Of a stretch of 33,828 nt of DNA, positions 16,024 to 25,300 are shown piece after piece. The stretch spans positions 1-33,828 of the forward strand of contig NZ_LAKD02000042.1 of NCBI RefSeq assembly GCF_000968685.2, read 5' to 3'. Numbering within the stretch: the first letter of the stretch is position 1; each line of letters starts with the position of its first letter. The notes beneath the pieces were generated by a model. It saw only the letters and a list, made by a program, of their open reading frames with translations, did no database searches and was not told the origin of the DNA. The DNA is from Streptomyces antioxidans. GTDB taxonomy: Bacteria; Actinomycetota; Actinomycetes; Streptomycetales; Streptomycetaceae. Both the position numbers and the translations under genes were made by a program.

Positions 16024-16061
16024 GCGGGCGGGCGGTGTGCGACGGCATATCGTCCGCCCGC
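16024..16061 (+). terminator. Hairpin terminator of hppA
   Basis: GCGGGCGG (16028-16035) pairs with CCGCCCGC (16054-16061); the interior GACG/CGTC can extend the stem. It begins about 45 bases after the hppA stop codon. Confidence 0.6.
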
Positions 16062-16220
16062 TTCCCCGTCCGCGGTGCGCCATCCGCTCGATGAGGCCAT
16101 GTCCACAATGAGCGTGGTGTAAATATCCCTATAGCCATGCATACGGGACGCTCTCCCCGTGGGCTCCGCCGGATGGACGTGTATGTTCCGGGGCCGAGAG
16201 TCATGGAAGGGACCAATCCG

Positions 16221-16793
16221 GTGAACAAGAAGCTTGTGGCTGCACTGTCCGGCGGTGCGGCACTCGTACTGGCGCTGACCGGCTGCGGGGGCGGTGACGA
16301 CGACAAGAAGGTCAACGACTGGGCCAAGTCGGTCTGTGACGAGGTGCAGCCTCAGCTGAAGAAGATCCAGGGCGCCAACACCGCGATCCAGGGTGCCGCC
16401 GACGAGCAGGACTCCAAGAAGCTCCAGGAGACCGACTCCAAGGCGTTCCAGGAGATCTCGGAGTCCTACGGGGCGCTCGCCAAGGCCGTGAACAAGGCGG
16501 GCCCGCCGCCCGTGGACAACGGCGACAAGACCCAGAAGCAGGCGGTCAAGGAGCTCAACGCCACCTCGGGGTCGTACACCAAGCTGAAGTCGGCCGTCGA
16601 CAAGCTGGACACCTCGGACAAGTCCAAGTTCGCCCAGGGGCTCAAGGGCGTCGCCGATGAGCTCGACAAGATCAGCAAGTCGGGTGACCAGGCCCTGAGG
16701 AAGCTCCAGGAGGGCAAGGTCGGCTCGGCGATGGCCAAGCAGACCGGTTGCCAGAAGCCGAAGACGGCCGGCGGCGCCGCCACGCAGTCCTAG
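16221..16793 (+). CDS. Small secreted lipoprotein
   Basis: A 190-residue predicted lipoprotein. The N-terminus VNKKLVAALSGGAALVLA plus the lipobox LTGC (Cys near residue 20) is a lipoprotein signal peptide, so the mature protein is anchored outside the membrane. The rest is Lys/Gln/Asp-rich and helical, with heptad-like stretches, and ends with an isolated Cys. No enzyme motif is visible. The GTG at 16221 has GGAAGGGA at proper spacing. Upstream ATGs at 16137 and 16203 would place charged residues before the signal peptide. It matches the lipoprotein gene after hppA in S. coelicolor (from memory). Function unknown. Confidence 0.85.
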   Translation: MNKKLVAALSGGAALVLALTGCGGGDDDKKVNDWAKSVCDEVQPQLKKIQGANTAIQGAADEQDSKKLQETDSKAFQEISESYGALAKAVNKAGPPPVDNGDKTQKQAVKELNATSGSYTKLKSAVDKLDTSDKSKFAQGLKGVADELDKISKSGDQALRKLQEGKVGSAMAKQTGCQKPKTAGGAATQS

Positions 16794-16876
16794 CGGGCCC
16801 CGGCCGAGCCGCGGAACGCCCTTTGTAGTCCTCCCAGCGGTCTCAGCAGTCCCTTACGGGGCCGCCCGGGAGTTCT

Positions 16877-16909
16877 GCCGCCAGGGGGCCAGCGCCGCCC
16901 TCTGGCGGC
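16877..16909 (+). terminator. Hairpin after the lipoprotein gene
   Basis: GCCGCCAG (16877-16884) pairs perfectly with CTGGCGGC (16902-16909). It sits in a short run of related CTGGCGG-type units (16877-16950), so it may be a by-product of repeat growth as well as a terminator. Confidence 0.45.
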
Positions 16910-17023
16910 CCCACGCCGTCCCCTGGCGGGGCCCAACGCCGCTCTCTGGCCCGCCCTCTGTCGATCCGTCACCCAGGGCGGGGCGGGCGATGTCGTCCCG
17001 ATGCCGAGTGCCGTCGCCCGTTG

Positions 17024-17049
17024 TCGGTGGTTGCCCCGACAATGGGGGC
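17024..17049 (+). promoter_or_regulatory. Promoter-like motif directly before the methyltransferase
   Basis: TCGGTGGTTGCCCCGACAAT followed by GGGGGC touches the GTG start. GACAAT serves as a -10 candidate, so the mRNA is probably nearly leaderless. An almost identical block stands upstream of holB at 25889-25915. Confidence 0.4.
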
Positions 17050-18630
17050 GTGAGTACGCACCAGTCCTCGTTCCGCCTTCCCACCGCCGCCGACCCCGAG
17101 CGCACCGCCCGCCTCCGAGAGTCGCTGTCGGCCGCCTCCTTCACCGCCGACGGTCTGCTGGACCTGTTCGGCCCGTCCGCCTACACGGCCCTTGCGCGCG
17201 GGGAGACCGTCCCGGCGCTGCGCGCCACCCGGGGCGGAGGCGGCCCGCTGGAGACCCTGGTGCGGCTCTTCCTGCTGCAGCGCCCCGTGGCGTACGGGCG
17301 GGCGGCCGTGGCCCTCCCGGCCGAGGACTGCCTCGCCGACGGCTGGCTGGTGCGCGACGGCGACGAGGTGCGCGCGAGCGTGGACGTGCGCCCTTACGGC
17401 GGTCCCGAGGGCCAGGACTGGTGGATCGTCTCCGACCTGGGCTGCGCGGTCGGCGGCGCGGCGGGGATCGGCGGCCCGGGCGGCGCGCGCGGCGGTGCGG
17501 ACCGCTCCCGGCTCGTCCTCGGGGTCGGCGGCGCGTCCACCACGCTCGCCGGTCTCACCGTGCCCGCGACCGTGGACCGGGTCCTCGACCTCGGCACCGG
17601 GTCCGGCATCCAGGCGCTGTACGCGGGCCGCCACTCCTCCCGCGTGACCGCCACGGACCGCAATCCGCGCGCCCTGGCCATCGCCCGGCTGACCCTCGCC
17701 CTGTCCGGGGCGCCGGAGCCGGACCTTCGGGAGGGGTCGCTGTTCGAGCCGGTCCGGGAGGAGACGTACGACCTGATCGTCTCCAACCCGCCCTTCGTGA
17801 TCTCCCCGCGGCCCCCGGAAGGCGGCGAGCTGGTCTACCGGGAGGGCGGGATGTCCGGGGACGATCTGTGCCGCACCCTGGTCCAGCGGTCCGCCGGGCA
17901 TCTGACCGACGGCGGCTGGTGTCAGCTGCTCGCGAACTGGCAGCACGTCGAGGGCGAGGACTGGCGCGAGCGGCTGGCCTCCTGGGTCCCGCCCGGCTGT
18001 GACGCGTGGATCGTGCAGCGCGAGGTGCAGGACGTCACCCAGTACGCCGAGCTGTGGCTGCGCGACGCCGGTGAGCACCTGGCCGGTCCCGAGGCGTACG
18101 CGGCGCGCTACGACGCGTGGCTGGACGAGTTCGAGGCGCGGAAGACCACGGCGGTCGGCTTCGGCTGGATCACCCTGCGCAAGTCCGGCGCCGACCGGCC
18201 CTCTGTGACCGTGGAGGAGTGGCCCCATCCGGTCGAGCAGCCGCTGGGGGCCGAGGTCATGGCCCACTTCGACCGGCAGGACTTCCTGCGCGCGCATGAC
18301 GACGCCGCGCTGCTGGCCGCCCACTTCCGGCTGGCCGACGAGGTCGTCCAGGAGCAGGTGGGCCCGCCCGGGGCCGAGGACCCCGAGCACGTGGTGCTCA
18401 GGCAGCACCGTGGCATGCGCCGCGCGACCACGGTGGACACGGTCGGGGCGGGCTTCGCGGGTGTGTGCGACGGCACGCTGAGCGCGGGCCGGATCCTGGA
18501 CGCCATCGCCCAGCTGCTCGGGGAGGACCCGGTGGTGCTGCGCGACCGCACCCCGGAGTCCATCCGGCTCCTGGTCGAGCAGGGCTTTCTGCGGCCGGTC
18601 GGCGACGACGGCATAGAGACGACGGCGTAG
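17050..18630 (+). CDS. Class I SAM-dependent methyltransferase (NPPF type)
   Basis: A 526-residue methyltransferase. The SAM-binding motif I, VLDLGTGSGIQAL, is near residues 178-190, and NPPFVISPR (motif IV) near 248-256. NPPF/NPPY is used by N-methyltransferases acting on nucleic-acid bases or glutamine, as in PrmC/HemK and RlmF/RlmG. The N-terminal 150 residues and C-terminal 150 residues flank the catalytic core and are specific to actinobacterial proteins of this size. The target is unknown. The GTG at 17050 begins VSTHQSSFRLP. No ribosome-binding site is visible, consistent with a leaderless mRNA. The final codons are copied in the repeat that follows. Confidence 0.85.
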   Translation: MSTHQSSFRLPTAADPERTARLRESLSAASFTADGLLDLFGPSAYTALARGETVPALRATRGGGGPLETLVRLFLLQRPVAYGRAAVALPAEDCLADGWLVRDGDEVRASVDVRPYGGPEGQDWWIVSDLGCAVGGAAGIGGPGGARGGADRSRLVLGVGGASTTLAGLTVPATVDRVLDLGTGSGIQALYAGRHSSRVTATDRNPRALAIARLTLALSGAPEPDLREGSLFEPVREETYDLIVSNPPFVISPRPPEGGELVYREGGMSGDDLCRTLVQRSAGHLTDGGWCQLLANWQHVEGEDWRERLASWVPPGCDAWIVQREVQDVTQYAELWLRDAGEHLAGPEAYAARYDAWLDEFEARKTTAVGFGWITLRKSGADRPSVTVEEWPHPVEQPLGAEVMAHFDRQDFLRAHDDAALLAAHFRLADEVVQEQVGPPGAEDPEHVVLRQHRGMRRATTVDTVGAGFAGVCDGTLSAGRILDAIAQLLGEDPVVLRDRTPESIRLLVEQGFLRPVGDDGIETTA

Positions 18631-18722
18631 AGACGACGGCATAGAGATGCCATGAGGGCATGGAGATGCTTACGACGGCACGGCATGGAGGTGTCATGAC
18701 GGCATAGGGACGCCATGACACC
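18612..18722 (+). repeat. Tandem repeat spanning the methyltransferase stop codon
   Basis: AGAGACGACGGCGTAG, which includes the TAG stop, is followed at once by AGACGACGGCATAGAGATG. Looser copies of GACGGCATAG and GCCATGA continue to 18720. The gap 18631-18925 holds no other supported feature. Confidence 0.65.
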
Positions 18723-18925
18723 CGTAGGGGAGCGCGCGGCGCGTCCACTCGGGGCGTGCGCCGGGGGTACAGCACCCCCTCCGCGCCCCCGTATGGCAGG
18801 AAGCTGTCGCCGCGGGCGCCGAAGGGGCCGTCCCGGGACGGGTGCGGCCGCGGCCCGGGACGGGCGACGCGTGCTGTTCACCCGGGGTTCGCGCCCACGC
18901 CTCCCGCGCGTGCCACGCTCCCGCC

Positions 18926-19123
18926 ATGGAGAGCGGACCTGCGATCTTCGCCGGAACGGCATTCGTGTTGTTCGGCGCCGTGCTGCTGCTGTGGACGGCG
19001 GCGCGCCTGAGGCTGCGTGTGCCCGTCGCACACGGTGTGAGCCCTGTCGCTTCCGCGGCGCTCTCCCTCCTCTTCGGCATCGCCGCGCTCGGCGGCGGAA
19101 TCTGGTGCCTGGGTTACGCCTGA
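18926..19123 (+). CDS. Small two-helix membrane protein
   Basis: A 65-residue protein with two predicted membrane helices (about residues 6-24 and 42-62) joined by a basic loop, RLRLRVPVAHGV. The start MESGPAIFAG matches small membrane proteins I recall ahead of topA in other Streptomyces. No ribosome-binding site precedes the ATG, so translation may be leaderless. Function unknown. Confidence 0.7.
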   Translation: MESGPAIFAGTAFVLFGAVLLLWTAARLRLRVPVAHGVSPVASAALSLLFGIAALGGGIWCLGYA

Positions 19124-19214
19124 CAGGGCCTTCCACGCTGCCTCGTGCCGGTCCGGGCGGCAGACAGGACGGTTGTCGGGTTACCGTTCGAGTGGCGTTG
19201 CGGGCTTTTTCCGT

Positions 19215-19239
19215 TTGACACGGGGGCGGGATGTACCGT
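19215..19239 (+). promoter_or_regulatory. Candidate topA promoter
   Basis: TTGACA at 19215-19220 is a consensus -35. TACCGT at 19234-19239 resembles a -10, but the spacer is only 13 bases, so the true -10 may be a weaker hexamer slightly downstream. Supercoiling-sensitive topA promoters are known to have off-optimal spacers. Confidence 0.4.
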
Positions 19240-19333
19240 CACACTCCGCAGCGTCACCGTAGAAAAGAGGCTGTGAGCGTTACCTGCGCGGCACTGCCCG
19301 TTCACCGAGAGTCGACCGGAGAGAAGAGCCAAG

Positions 19334-22198
19334 TTGTCCCCGACCACCAGCGAGACCGCACAGGGCGGCCGCCGACTCGTCATCGTCGAGTCGCCTGCCA
19401 AGGCGAAGACGATCAAGGGCTACCTCGGTCCGGGATACGTGGTCGAGGCCAGCGTCGGGCACATCCGGGACCTGCCGAACGGTGCGGCCGAGGTCCCCGA
19501 CAAGTACACCGGCGAGGTCCGGCGCCTCGGCGTGGACGTCGAGCATGACTTCCAGCCCGTCTATGTGGTCAACTCCGACAAGAAGAGCCAGGTCAAGAAG
19601 CTCAAGGAGCTGCTGGCCGACTCCGACGAGCTCTTCCTGGCCACCGATGAGGACCGCGAGGGCGAGGCCATCGCCTGGCACCTCCAGGAGGTCCTCAAGC
19701 CCAAGGTCCCGGTGCGCCGGATGGTCTTCCACGAGATCACCAAGGACGCCATCCGGGCCGCCGTGGCCAACCCGCGCGAGCTGAACCAGCGCCTCGTCGA
19801 CGCCCAGGAGACCCGCCGCATCCTCGACCGCCTCTACGGCTACGAGGTCTCGCCGGTCCTGTGGAAGAAGGTCATGCGCGGCCTGTCCGCGGGCCGGGTC
19901 CAGTCGGTGGCCACCCGTCTCGTCGTCGAGCGCGAGCGCGACCGCATCGCCTTCCGCTCCGCCGAGTACTGGGACCTCACCGGCACCTTCGCCACCGGCC
20001 GGGCCGGTGACGTCAGCGACCCCGGCACCTTCGGTGCCCGCCTTACGGCCGTCGACGGCCTCCGGGTCGCCCAGGGGCGCGATTTCACCTCGCTCGGGCG
20101 GCTCAAGGACGGCCTCAACGTCCTCCACCTGGACGAGGCGGGCGCCCGCTCGCTGGCCGCGGCCCTCGCCGACACCGCCTTCACGGTGCGCTCGGTCGAG
20201 TCCAAGCCGTACCGCCGCTCGCCGTACGCGCCGTTCCGCACGACGACCCTGCAGCAGGAGGCCAGCCGCAAGCTGGGCTTCGGCGCCAAGGCCACCATGC
20301 AGGTCGCGCAGAAGCTGTACGAAAACGGCTACATCACCTATATGCGTACGGACTCCACCGTCATGTCGGACACGGCGGTGGCGGCGGCCCGGGCGCAGGT
20401 CACCCAGCTGTACGGGGCCGACTACCTGCCCGACAAGCCGCGGACCTACGCGGGCAAGGTCAAGAACGCCCAGGAGGCGCACGAGGCCATCCGCCCCTCG
20501 GGAGACCGTTTCCGCACCCCGGCGGAGACCGGCCTCACCGGCGACCAGTTCCGGCTCTATGAGCTGATCTGGAAGCGGACCGTCGCCTCCCAGATGAAGG
20601 ACGCGATCGGCAACTCGGTCACCGTCAAGATCGGCGGGCGGGCGAGCGACGGCCGGGACGCCGAGTTCTCCGCCTCCGGTAAGACGATCACCTTCCACGG
20701 CTTCATGAAGGCCTACGTCGAAGGCGCCGACGACCCGAACGCCGAGCTCGACGACCGCGAGCGCCGGCTGCCGCAGGTCGCCGAGGGCGACCGGCTCACC
20801 GCCGAGGAGATCACCGCCGACGGCCACGCGACCAAGCCCCCGGCCCGCTACACCGAGGCGTCGCTGGTCAAGGAGCTCGAAGAGCGCGAGATCGGCCGCC
20901 CGTCGACCTACGCCACGATCTTGGGCACCATCCTCGACCGCGGCTACGTCTTCAAGAAGGGCACCGCGCTCGTGCCCTCCTTCCTGAGCTTCGCCGTGGT
21001 CAACCTGCTGGAGAAGCACTTCGGCCGACTGGTCGACTACGACTTCACCGCCAAGATGGAGGACGACCTCGACCGCATCGCGCGCGGCGAGGCCGAGGCC
21101 GTGCCGTGGCTGAAGCGCTTCTACTTCGGCGAGGGCGACCAGGCCGGTGCCGCCCAGGCCGGTGCCGCCGAGGCCGGGAACGGCGACGGCGACCACCTCG
21201 GCGGCCTCAAGGAGCTGGTCACCGACCTGGGCGCGATCGACGCCCGGGAGATCTCGTCCTTCCCCGTGGGCGACGGCATCGTGCTGCGCGTCGGCCGCTA
21301 CGGGCCGTATGTGGAGCGCCCGGCGGAGATCGAGGGCGGCACCGGCCGCCGCGCCGACGTCCCCGACGACCTGCCGCCGGACGAGCTGACCGTGGAGCTC
21401 GCGGAGGAGCTGCTCGCCAAGCCGAGCGGTGAGTTCGAGCTGGGTCCCGACCCCGAGTCCGGCCGCATGATCGTCGCCAAGGACGGCCGCTACGGCCCGT
21501 ACGTCACCGAGGTGCTTCCCGAGGACACCCCCAAGAGCGGTAAGAACGCCATCAAGCCGCGCACGGCCTCCCTGCTGAAGTCGATGTCCCTGGACACGGT
21601 GACCCTGGAGGACGCGCTCAAGCTGATGTCGCTGCCGCGCGTGGTGGGCACCGACCCCGAGGGCGTGGAGATCACCGCGCAGAACGGCCGCTACGGCCCG
21701 TACCTGAAGAAGGGCACGGACTCGCGGTCGCTGGAGACCGAGGACCAGATCTTCGCCATCACGCTCGAGCAGGCGCTGGCGATCTACGCCCAGCCCAAGC
21801 AGCGTGGCCGGGCCGCGGCCAAGCCGCCGCTGAAGGAGCTGGGCACCGACCCGGTCAGCGAGCGGCCCGTAGTGGTCAAGGACGGCCGCTTCGGTCCGTA
21901 CGTCACGGACGGCGAGACCAACGCCACGCTGCGCCGCGACGACGACGTGGAGACCATCACGCCCGAGCGCGGCTTCGAGTTGCTGGCCGAGAAGCGCGCC
22001 AAGGGCCCGGCCAAGAAGACCGCCAAGAGGACGGCGGCGAAGAAGACCGCGGCCAAGAAGACGGCGGCGAAGAAGACGACCGCCAAGAAGACCGCTGCGA
22101 AGAAGACGACCGCCAAGAAGGCGGCCACCAAGAAGACGACCGCGAAGACCGCCGCCAAGAAGACGGCGGCCGAGAGGTCGTCGGCCAACGCCGAGTAG
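19334..22198 (+). CDS. topA: DNA topoisomerase I
   Basis: A 954-residue type IA topoisomerase that relaxes negative supercoils. The Toprim domain begins RLVIVESPAKAKTIKGYLG; the acidic DEDREGE triad lies near residues 104-110. The active-site Tyr is in YITYMRTDS, near residue 336. Several DGRYGPYV/NGRYGPYL-type repeats mark the C-terminal DNA-binding domains. The last 60 residues are a lysine/alanine tail (KKTAAKK units), the Streptomyces-specific extension linked to processive DNA binding. The start is TTG at 19334, with GGAGAG about 10 bases upstream, and gives the conserved MSPTTSETAQGG. In Streptomyces this is an essential, single-copy gene. A very long frame on the opposite strand is a GC-bias artefact. 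Confidence 0.97.
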   Translation: MSPTTSETAQGGRRLVIVESPAKAKTIKGYLGPGYVVEASVGHIRDLPNGAAEVPDKYTGEVRRLGVDVEHDFQPVYVVNSDKKSQVKKLKELLADSDELFLATDEDREGEAIAWHLQEVLKPKVPVRRMVFHEITKDAIRAAVANPRELNQRLVDAQETRRILDRLYGYEVSPVLWKKVMRGLSAGRVQSVATRLVVERERDRIAFRSAEYWDLTGTFATGRAGDVSDPGTFGARLTAVDGLRVAQGRDFTSLGRLKDGLNVLHLDEAGARSLAAALADTAFTVRSVESKPYRRSPYAPFRTTTLQQEASRKLGFGAKATMQVAQKLYENGYITYMRTDSTVMSDTAVAAARAQVTQLYGADYLPDKPRTYAGKVKNAQEAHEAIRPSGDRFRTPAETGLTGDQFRLYELIWKRTVASQMKDAIGNSVTVKIGGRASDGRDAEFSASGKTITFHGFMKAYVEGADDPNAELDDRERRLPQVAEGDRLTAEEITADGHATKPPARYTEASLVKELEEREIGRPSTYATILGTILDRGYVFKKGTALVPSFLSFAVVNLLEKHFGRLVDYDFTAKMEDDLDRIARGEAEAVPWLKRFYFGEGDQAGAAQAGAAEAGNGDGDHLGGLKELVTDLGAIDAREISSFPVGDGIVLRVGRYGPYVERPAEIEGGTGRRADVPDDLPPDELTVELAEELLAKPSGEFELGPDPESGRMIVAKDGRYGPYVTEVLPEDTPKSGKNAIKPRTASLLKSMSLDTVTLEDALKLMSLPRVVGTDPEGVEITAQNGRYGPYLKKGTDSRSLETEDQIFAITLEQALAIYAQPKQRGRAAAKPPLKELGTDPVSERPVVVKDGRFGPYVTDGETNATLRRDDDVETITPERGFELLAEKRAKGPAKKTAKRTAAKKTAAKKTAAKKTTAKKTAAKKTTAKKAATKKTTAKTAAKKTAAERSSANAE

Positions 22199-22265
22199 CC
22201 GGATCCCAACGCCGAGTAGTTGGCTCCCGGCGCCGGGTAGTCGGCCTCGGCGCCGCGCAGTTGGC
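22184..22265 (+). repeat. 21-bp tandem repeat copied from the end of topA
   Basis: AACGCCGAGTAG, whose TAG is the topA stop, recurs exactly at 22208-22219. It recurs again as GGCGCCGGGTAG ending at 22240 and GGCGCCGCGCAG ending at 22260. Units are 21, 21 and 20 bases long and drift with distance from the gene. Confidence 0.8.
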
Positions 22266-22381
22266 CGACGGCGGGCGGGAAATCGGAGCAAGCCGGAGCA
22301 ATCCGTACGCCATCCACGGCTCACCGCCCGTTTGTTCGGCCGGGGGGCCGAGGATTCATGTGACCCCGATAGGCTGGCGGG

Positions 22382-25300
22382 ATGACGCGAGAGCAGCCAA
22401 CGGACGTGACCGCCACTTCCGGTGCCCTTGTCGCGGACTCCCGCGAGCGGGCCGTACGAGCCCTGCTGCGCTATCAGCCGTTGCGACGGCTGTGGAGCGC
22501 CCAACTCGTCGGCGGTGCTGGGGACGTGCTCGCCGTACTGGTGCTGGTGCTGCTGACGCTCCAGGCGTCGGTGGCGGCCGACGCCTTCGGCGGCGGGTAC
22601 CGCGGCGCGGCCTTCGCAGTGGCGGCGGTGCTCGGCGTACGGCTCTTCGCGACCGTACTGTTCGGCGCGGTGCTCCTCGGGCCGCTCGCCACCCTGATCG
22701 GCCCCTCCGGGCCACTGGACCGCCGCTGGACCATGGTCGGCGCGGACGGTCTGCGGCTGGTGCTGCTGCTCGTCGCACCGCTGTGGATCGACTGGGCCCC
22801 GGCCGACGCCGTCGCCTGGCTGCTCATCACCACCTTCGTCGTCGGCGTCGTGGAGCGCTTCTGGACCGTCGCCAAGGACGGCGCGGCCCCCTCGCTGCTC
22901 CCGGCACCGCCCGCCGAGGGCGCCGCCGTGCGGCCGCTGCCCGACCACCTGGACGCGCTGCGCCGCCTCTCGCTCCGTACGAACTTCCTGACGCTGCCGA
23001 TCGCGGCCGCCGCGCTGCTCGTCGTCACGCTCATCGGCAGGCTGCTCGGCACCGGCGTGGAGTGGTTCCACACCCACCAGGCCGCCCTCGGTTCGTACGT
23101 GGGCGCCGGGCTCTTCGCCGCGTCGATCTCGATCCTCACCTTCGTCGAACTGCCCGGCGCGCAGACCAGCCGCACCCGCTCCCCCCTGGAGGGGCTGCGC
23201 CGTCCCCGTGCCGCCTCCGGGAGCGGCGCCGACAAGGGCCGCACCGGCGCCGTTGCGCTGCTGGTGCTCGCCTGCGCCGGGGTGGCGGGCGCGATCGCCG
23301 CGGCCGTGGGCGTGGCCCCGCTGCAGGCCATGGACCTCGGCGGCGGGCCGGTCGGCTTCGCCCTGCTCGTCCTCGTGCTGACCGGCGGTCCCGCGCTGGG
23401 CATCCGCTGGGCCCCCAAGGTCCTCCCGGGTCTTTCGCGGCGCCGGCTGCTGGCGCTGTCGATCGCGCTGACCGGGCTCGCGCTGCTCACGGTGGGCCTG
23501 GTGCACGACACCACCACCGTCGTGCTGATCGCCCTGATCGCGGGTATCTCGGCGGGTGTCGCCGCCCACACCGGCCACTCCCTGCTGGACCAGGAGTCCG
23601 AGGAGACCCGGCGGCCCCGGATGACCGACCATCTGCAGGCCGTCGTCCGCGTGGGCGTCGGGCTCGGCGCGGTCGCCGCGCCGCTGCTCGCCGCCGCCAT
23701 CGGACCGCACCGGCTCGGCGGCGGCGACTTCGTCTTCGCCCACGGCGGCGCGGCCTTCACCCTGATGCTGGTGGGCGCGCTGCTGCTGCCCGTCGCCGCG
23801 CTGGTCCTCGGCAGGACCGACGACCGGCAGGGCGTGCCGCTGCGGCGCGATCTGCGCGAGGCGCTGCTCGGCGGGGGCGGCGCGGACGAGGGCCCGGCCG
23901 CCACCGGCTTCTTCATCGCCGTCGAGGGCGGCGATGGCTCGGGCAAGTCCACGCAGGTGGAGGCGCTGGCCGAGTGGATAAGGGCCAAGGGCCACGAGGT
24001 CGTGGTCACCCGTGAGCCGGGCGCGACCGCGATCGGCAAGCGGCTGCGTTCGATCCTGCTCGACGTCTCGTCCGCCGGGATCTCGCACCGCGCCGAGGCG
24101 CTGCTGTACGCGGCGGACCGCGCCGAGCACGTCGACACCGTGGTCCGCCCGGCGCTCGAGCGCGGCGCGGTCGTCATCTCCGACCGCTACATCGACTCGT
24201 CCGTCGCCTACCAGGGCGCGGGACGGGACCTCGCCGCGACGGAGATCGCCCGCATCTCGCGCTGGGCGACGAACGGCCTGCTGCCGCATCTGACGGTGCT
24301 GCTCGACGTCTCGCCGGAGACCGCGCGCGAACGCTTCACCGAGGCACCGGACCGGCTGGAGTCCGAGCCCGCCGAGTTCCACCAGCGCGTACGGTCCGGA
24401 TTCCTGGCCCTCGCCGCCGCCGACCCGGCCCGCTACGTCGTCGTCGACGCCGGGCAGCTGCCGGAGGCGGTCACCTCCGTGGTGCGCCACCGCCTGGACC
24501 AGATGCTGCCGCTGTCCGAGGCGGAGGTGAAGGCCCAGGCGGAGGCCCGTAAGGCCGCCGAGGAGGAGGCCCGTCGCCGGGCCGAGGAGGAGGCCGCCCG
24601 CAAGGCCGAGGAGGAGCGGCTGGAGCGCGAGCGCCAGGCGGCGCTCGCCAAGGCCCGCGCCGAGGAGGAGGAGCGCAAGCGGCGCGAGCTGGAGGAGGCC
24701 CGCCAGCGTGAGGCCGAGCGGCAGGCGGAGGCCGCCCGCCAGCGGGCCGAGGACGCGCGCCGCAGGGCCGAGGAGGACCGCAAGCGCATCGAGGCCGAGG
24801 ACCGCGCCCGCGCCGCCGAGGAGGAGCGGCGCCGCCTCGAGGCGGAGGCGGACGCGCTGCGCCGGGCCGAGGCCGAGGCGCGCCGCCAGGAGGAGCAGCG
24901 CAAGGCCGAGGAGGCGCTGCTGAGGGCGGAGCAGGCACGGCTGGCGGCGGACGCGGCGTCCTCCGGGCCGGACGCGCCGACCGTGGAGACCGAGACCCCG
25001 GCCCCGCCGCCCGAGGACGAGGACGGCCCTCGTGGTACCGACGGAGCCCGGGACGCGGCGTTCTCCCCCGGCACGGACGACCACGGCCCGCACCCGGACG
25101 CGACGGAGACGGTCCAGACGCCGAGGTTCGACCCGCGGGCGGAGTACGGCGACGGGTCCGGCCGTCCCGGTACGGGGTCTGCGGCGGCCGACGAGACCGC
25201 GGTGCTGCCGCCCGTACCTCCCGCGCCGCCCGTGCCGCCCCAGAGCGCCCCGGACGCCGACGAGACCGCGGTTCTTCCGCCCGTACGGCCCCAGGACGGC

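Noticed and set aside
18715..18925. Short plus-strand frame before the small membrane protein
   Set aside because: Arg/Gly/Pro-rich, lacks a ribosome-binding site, and overlaps repeats.
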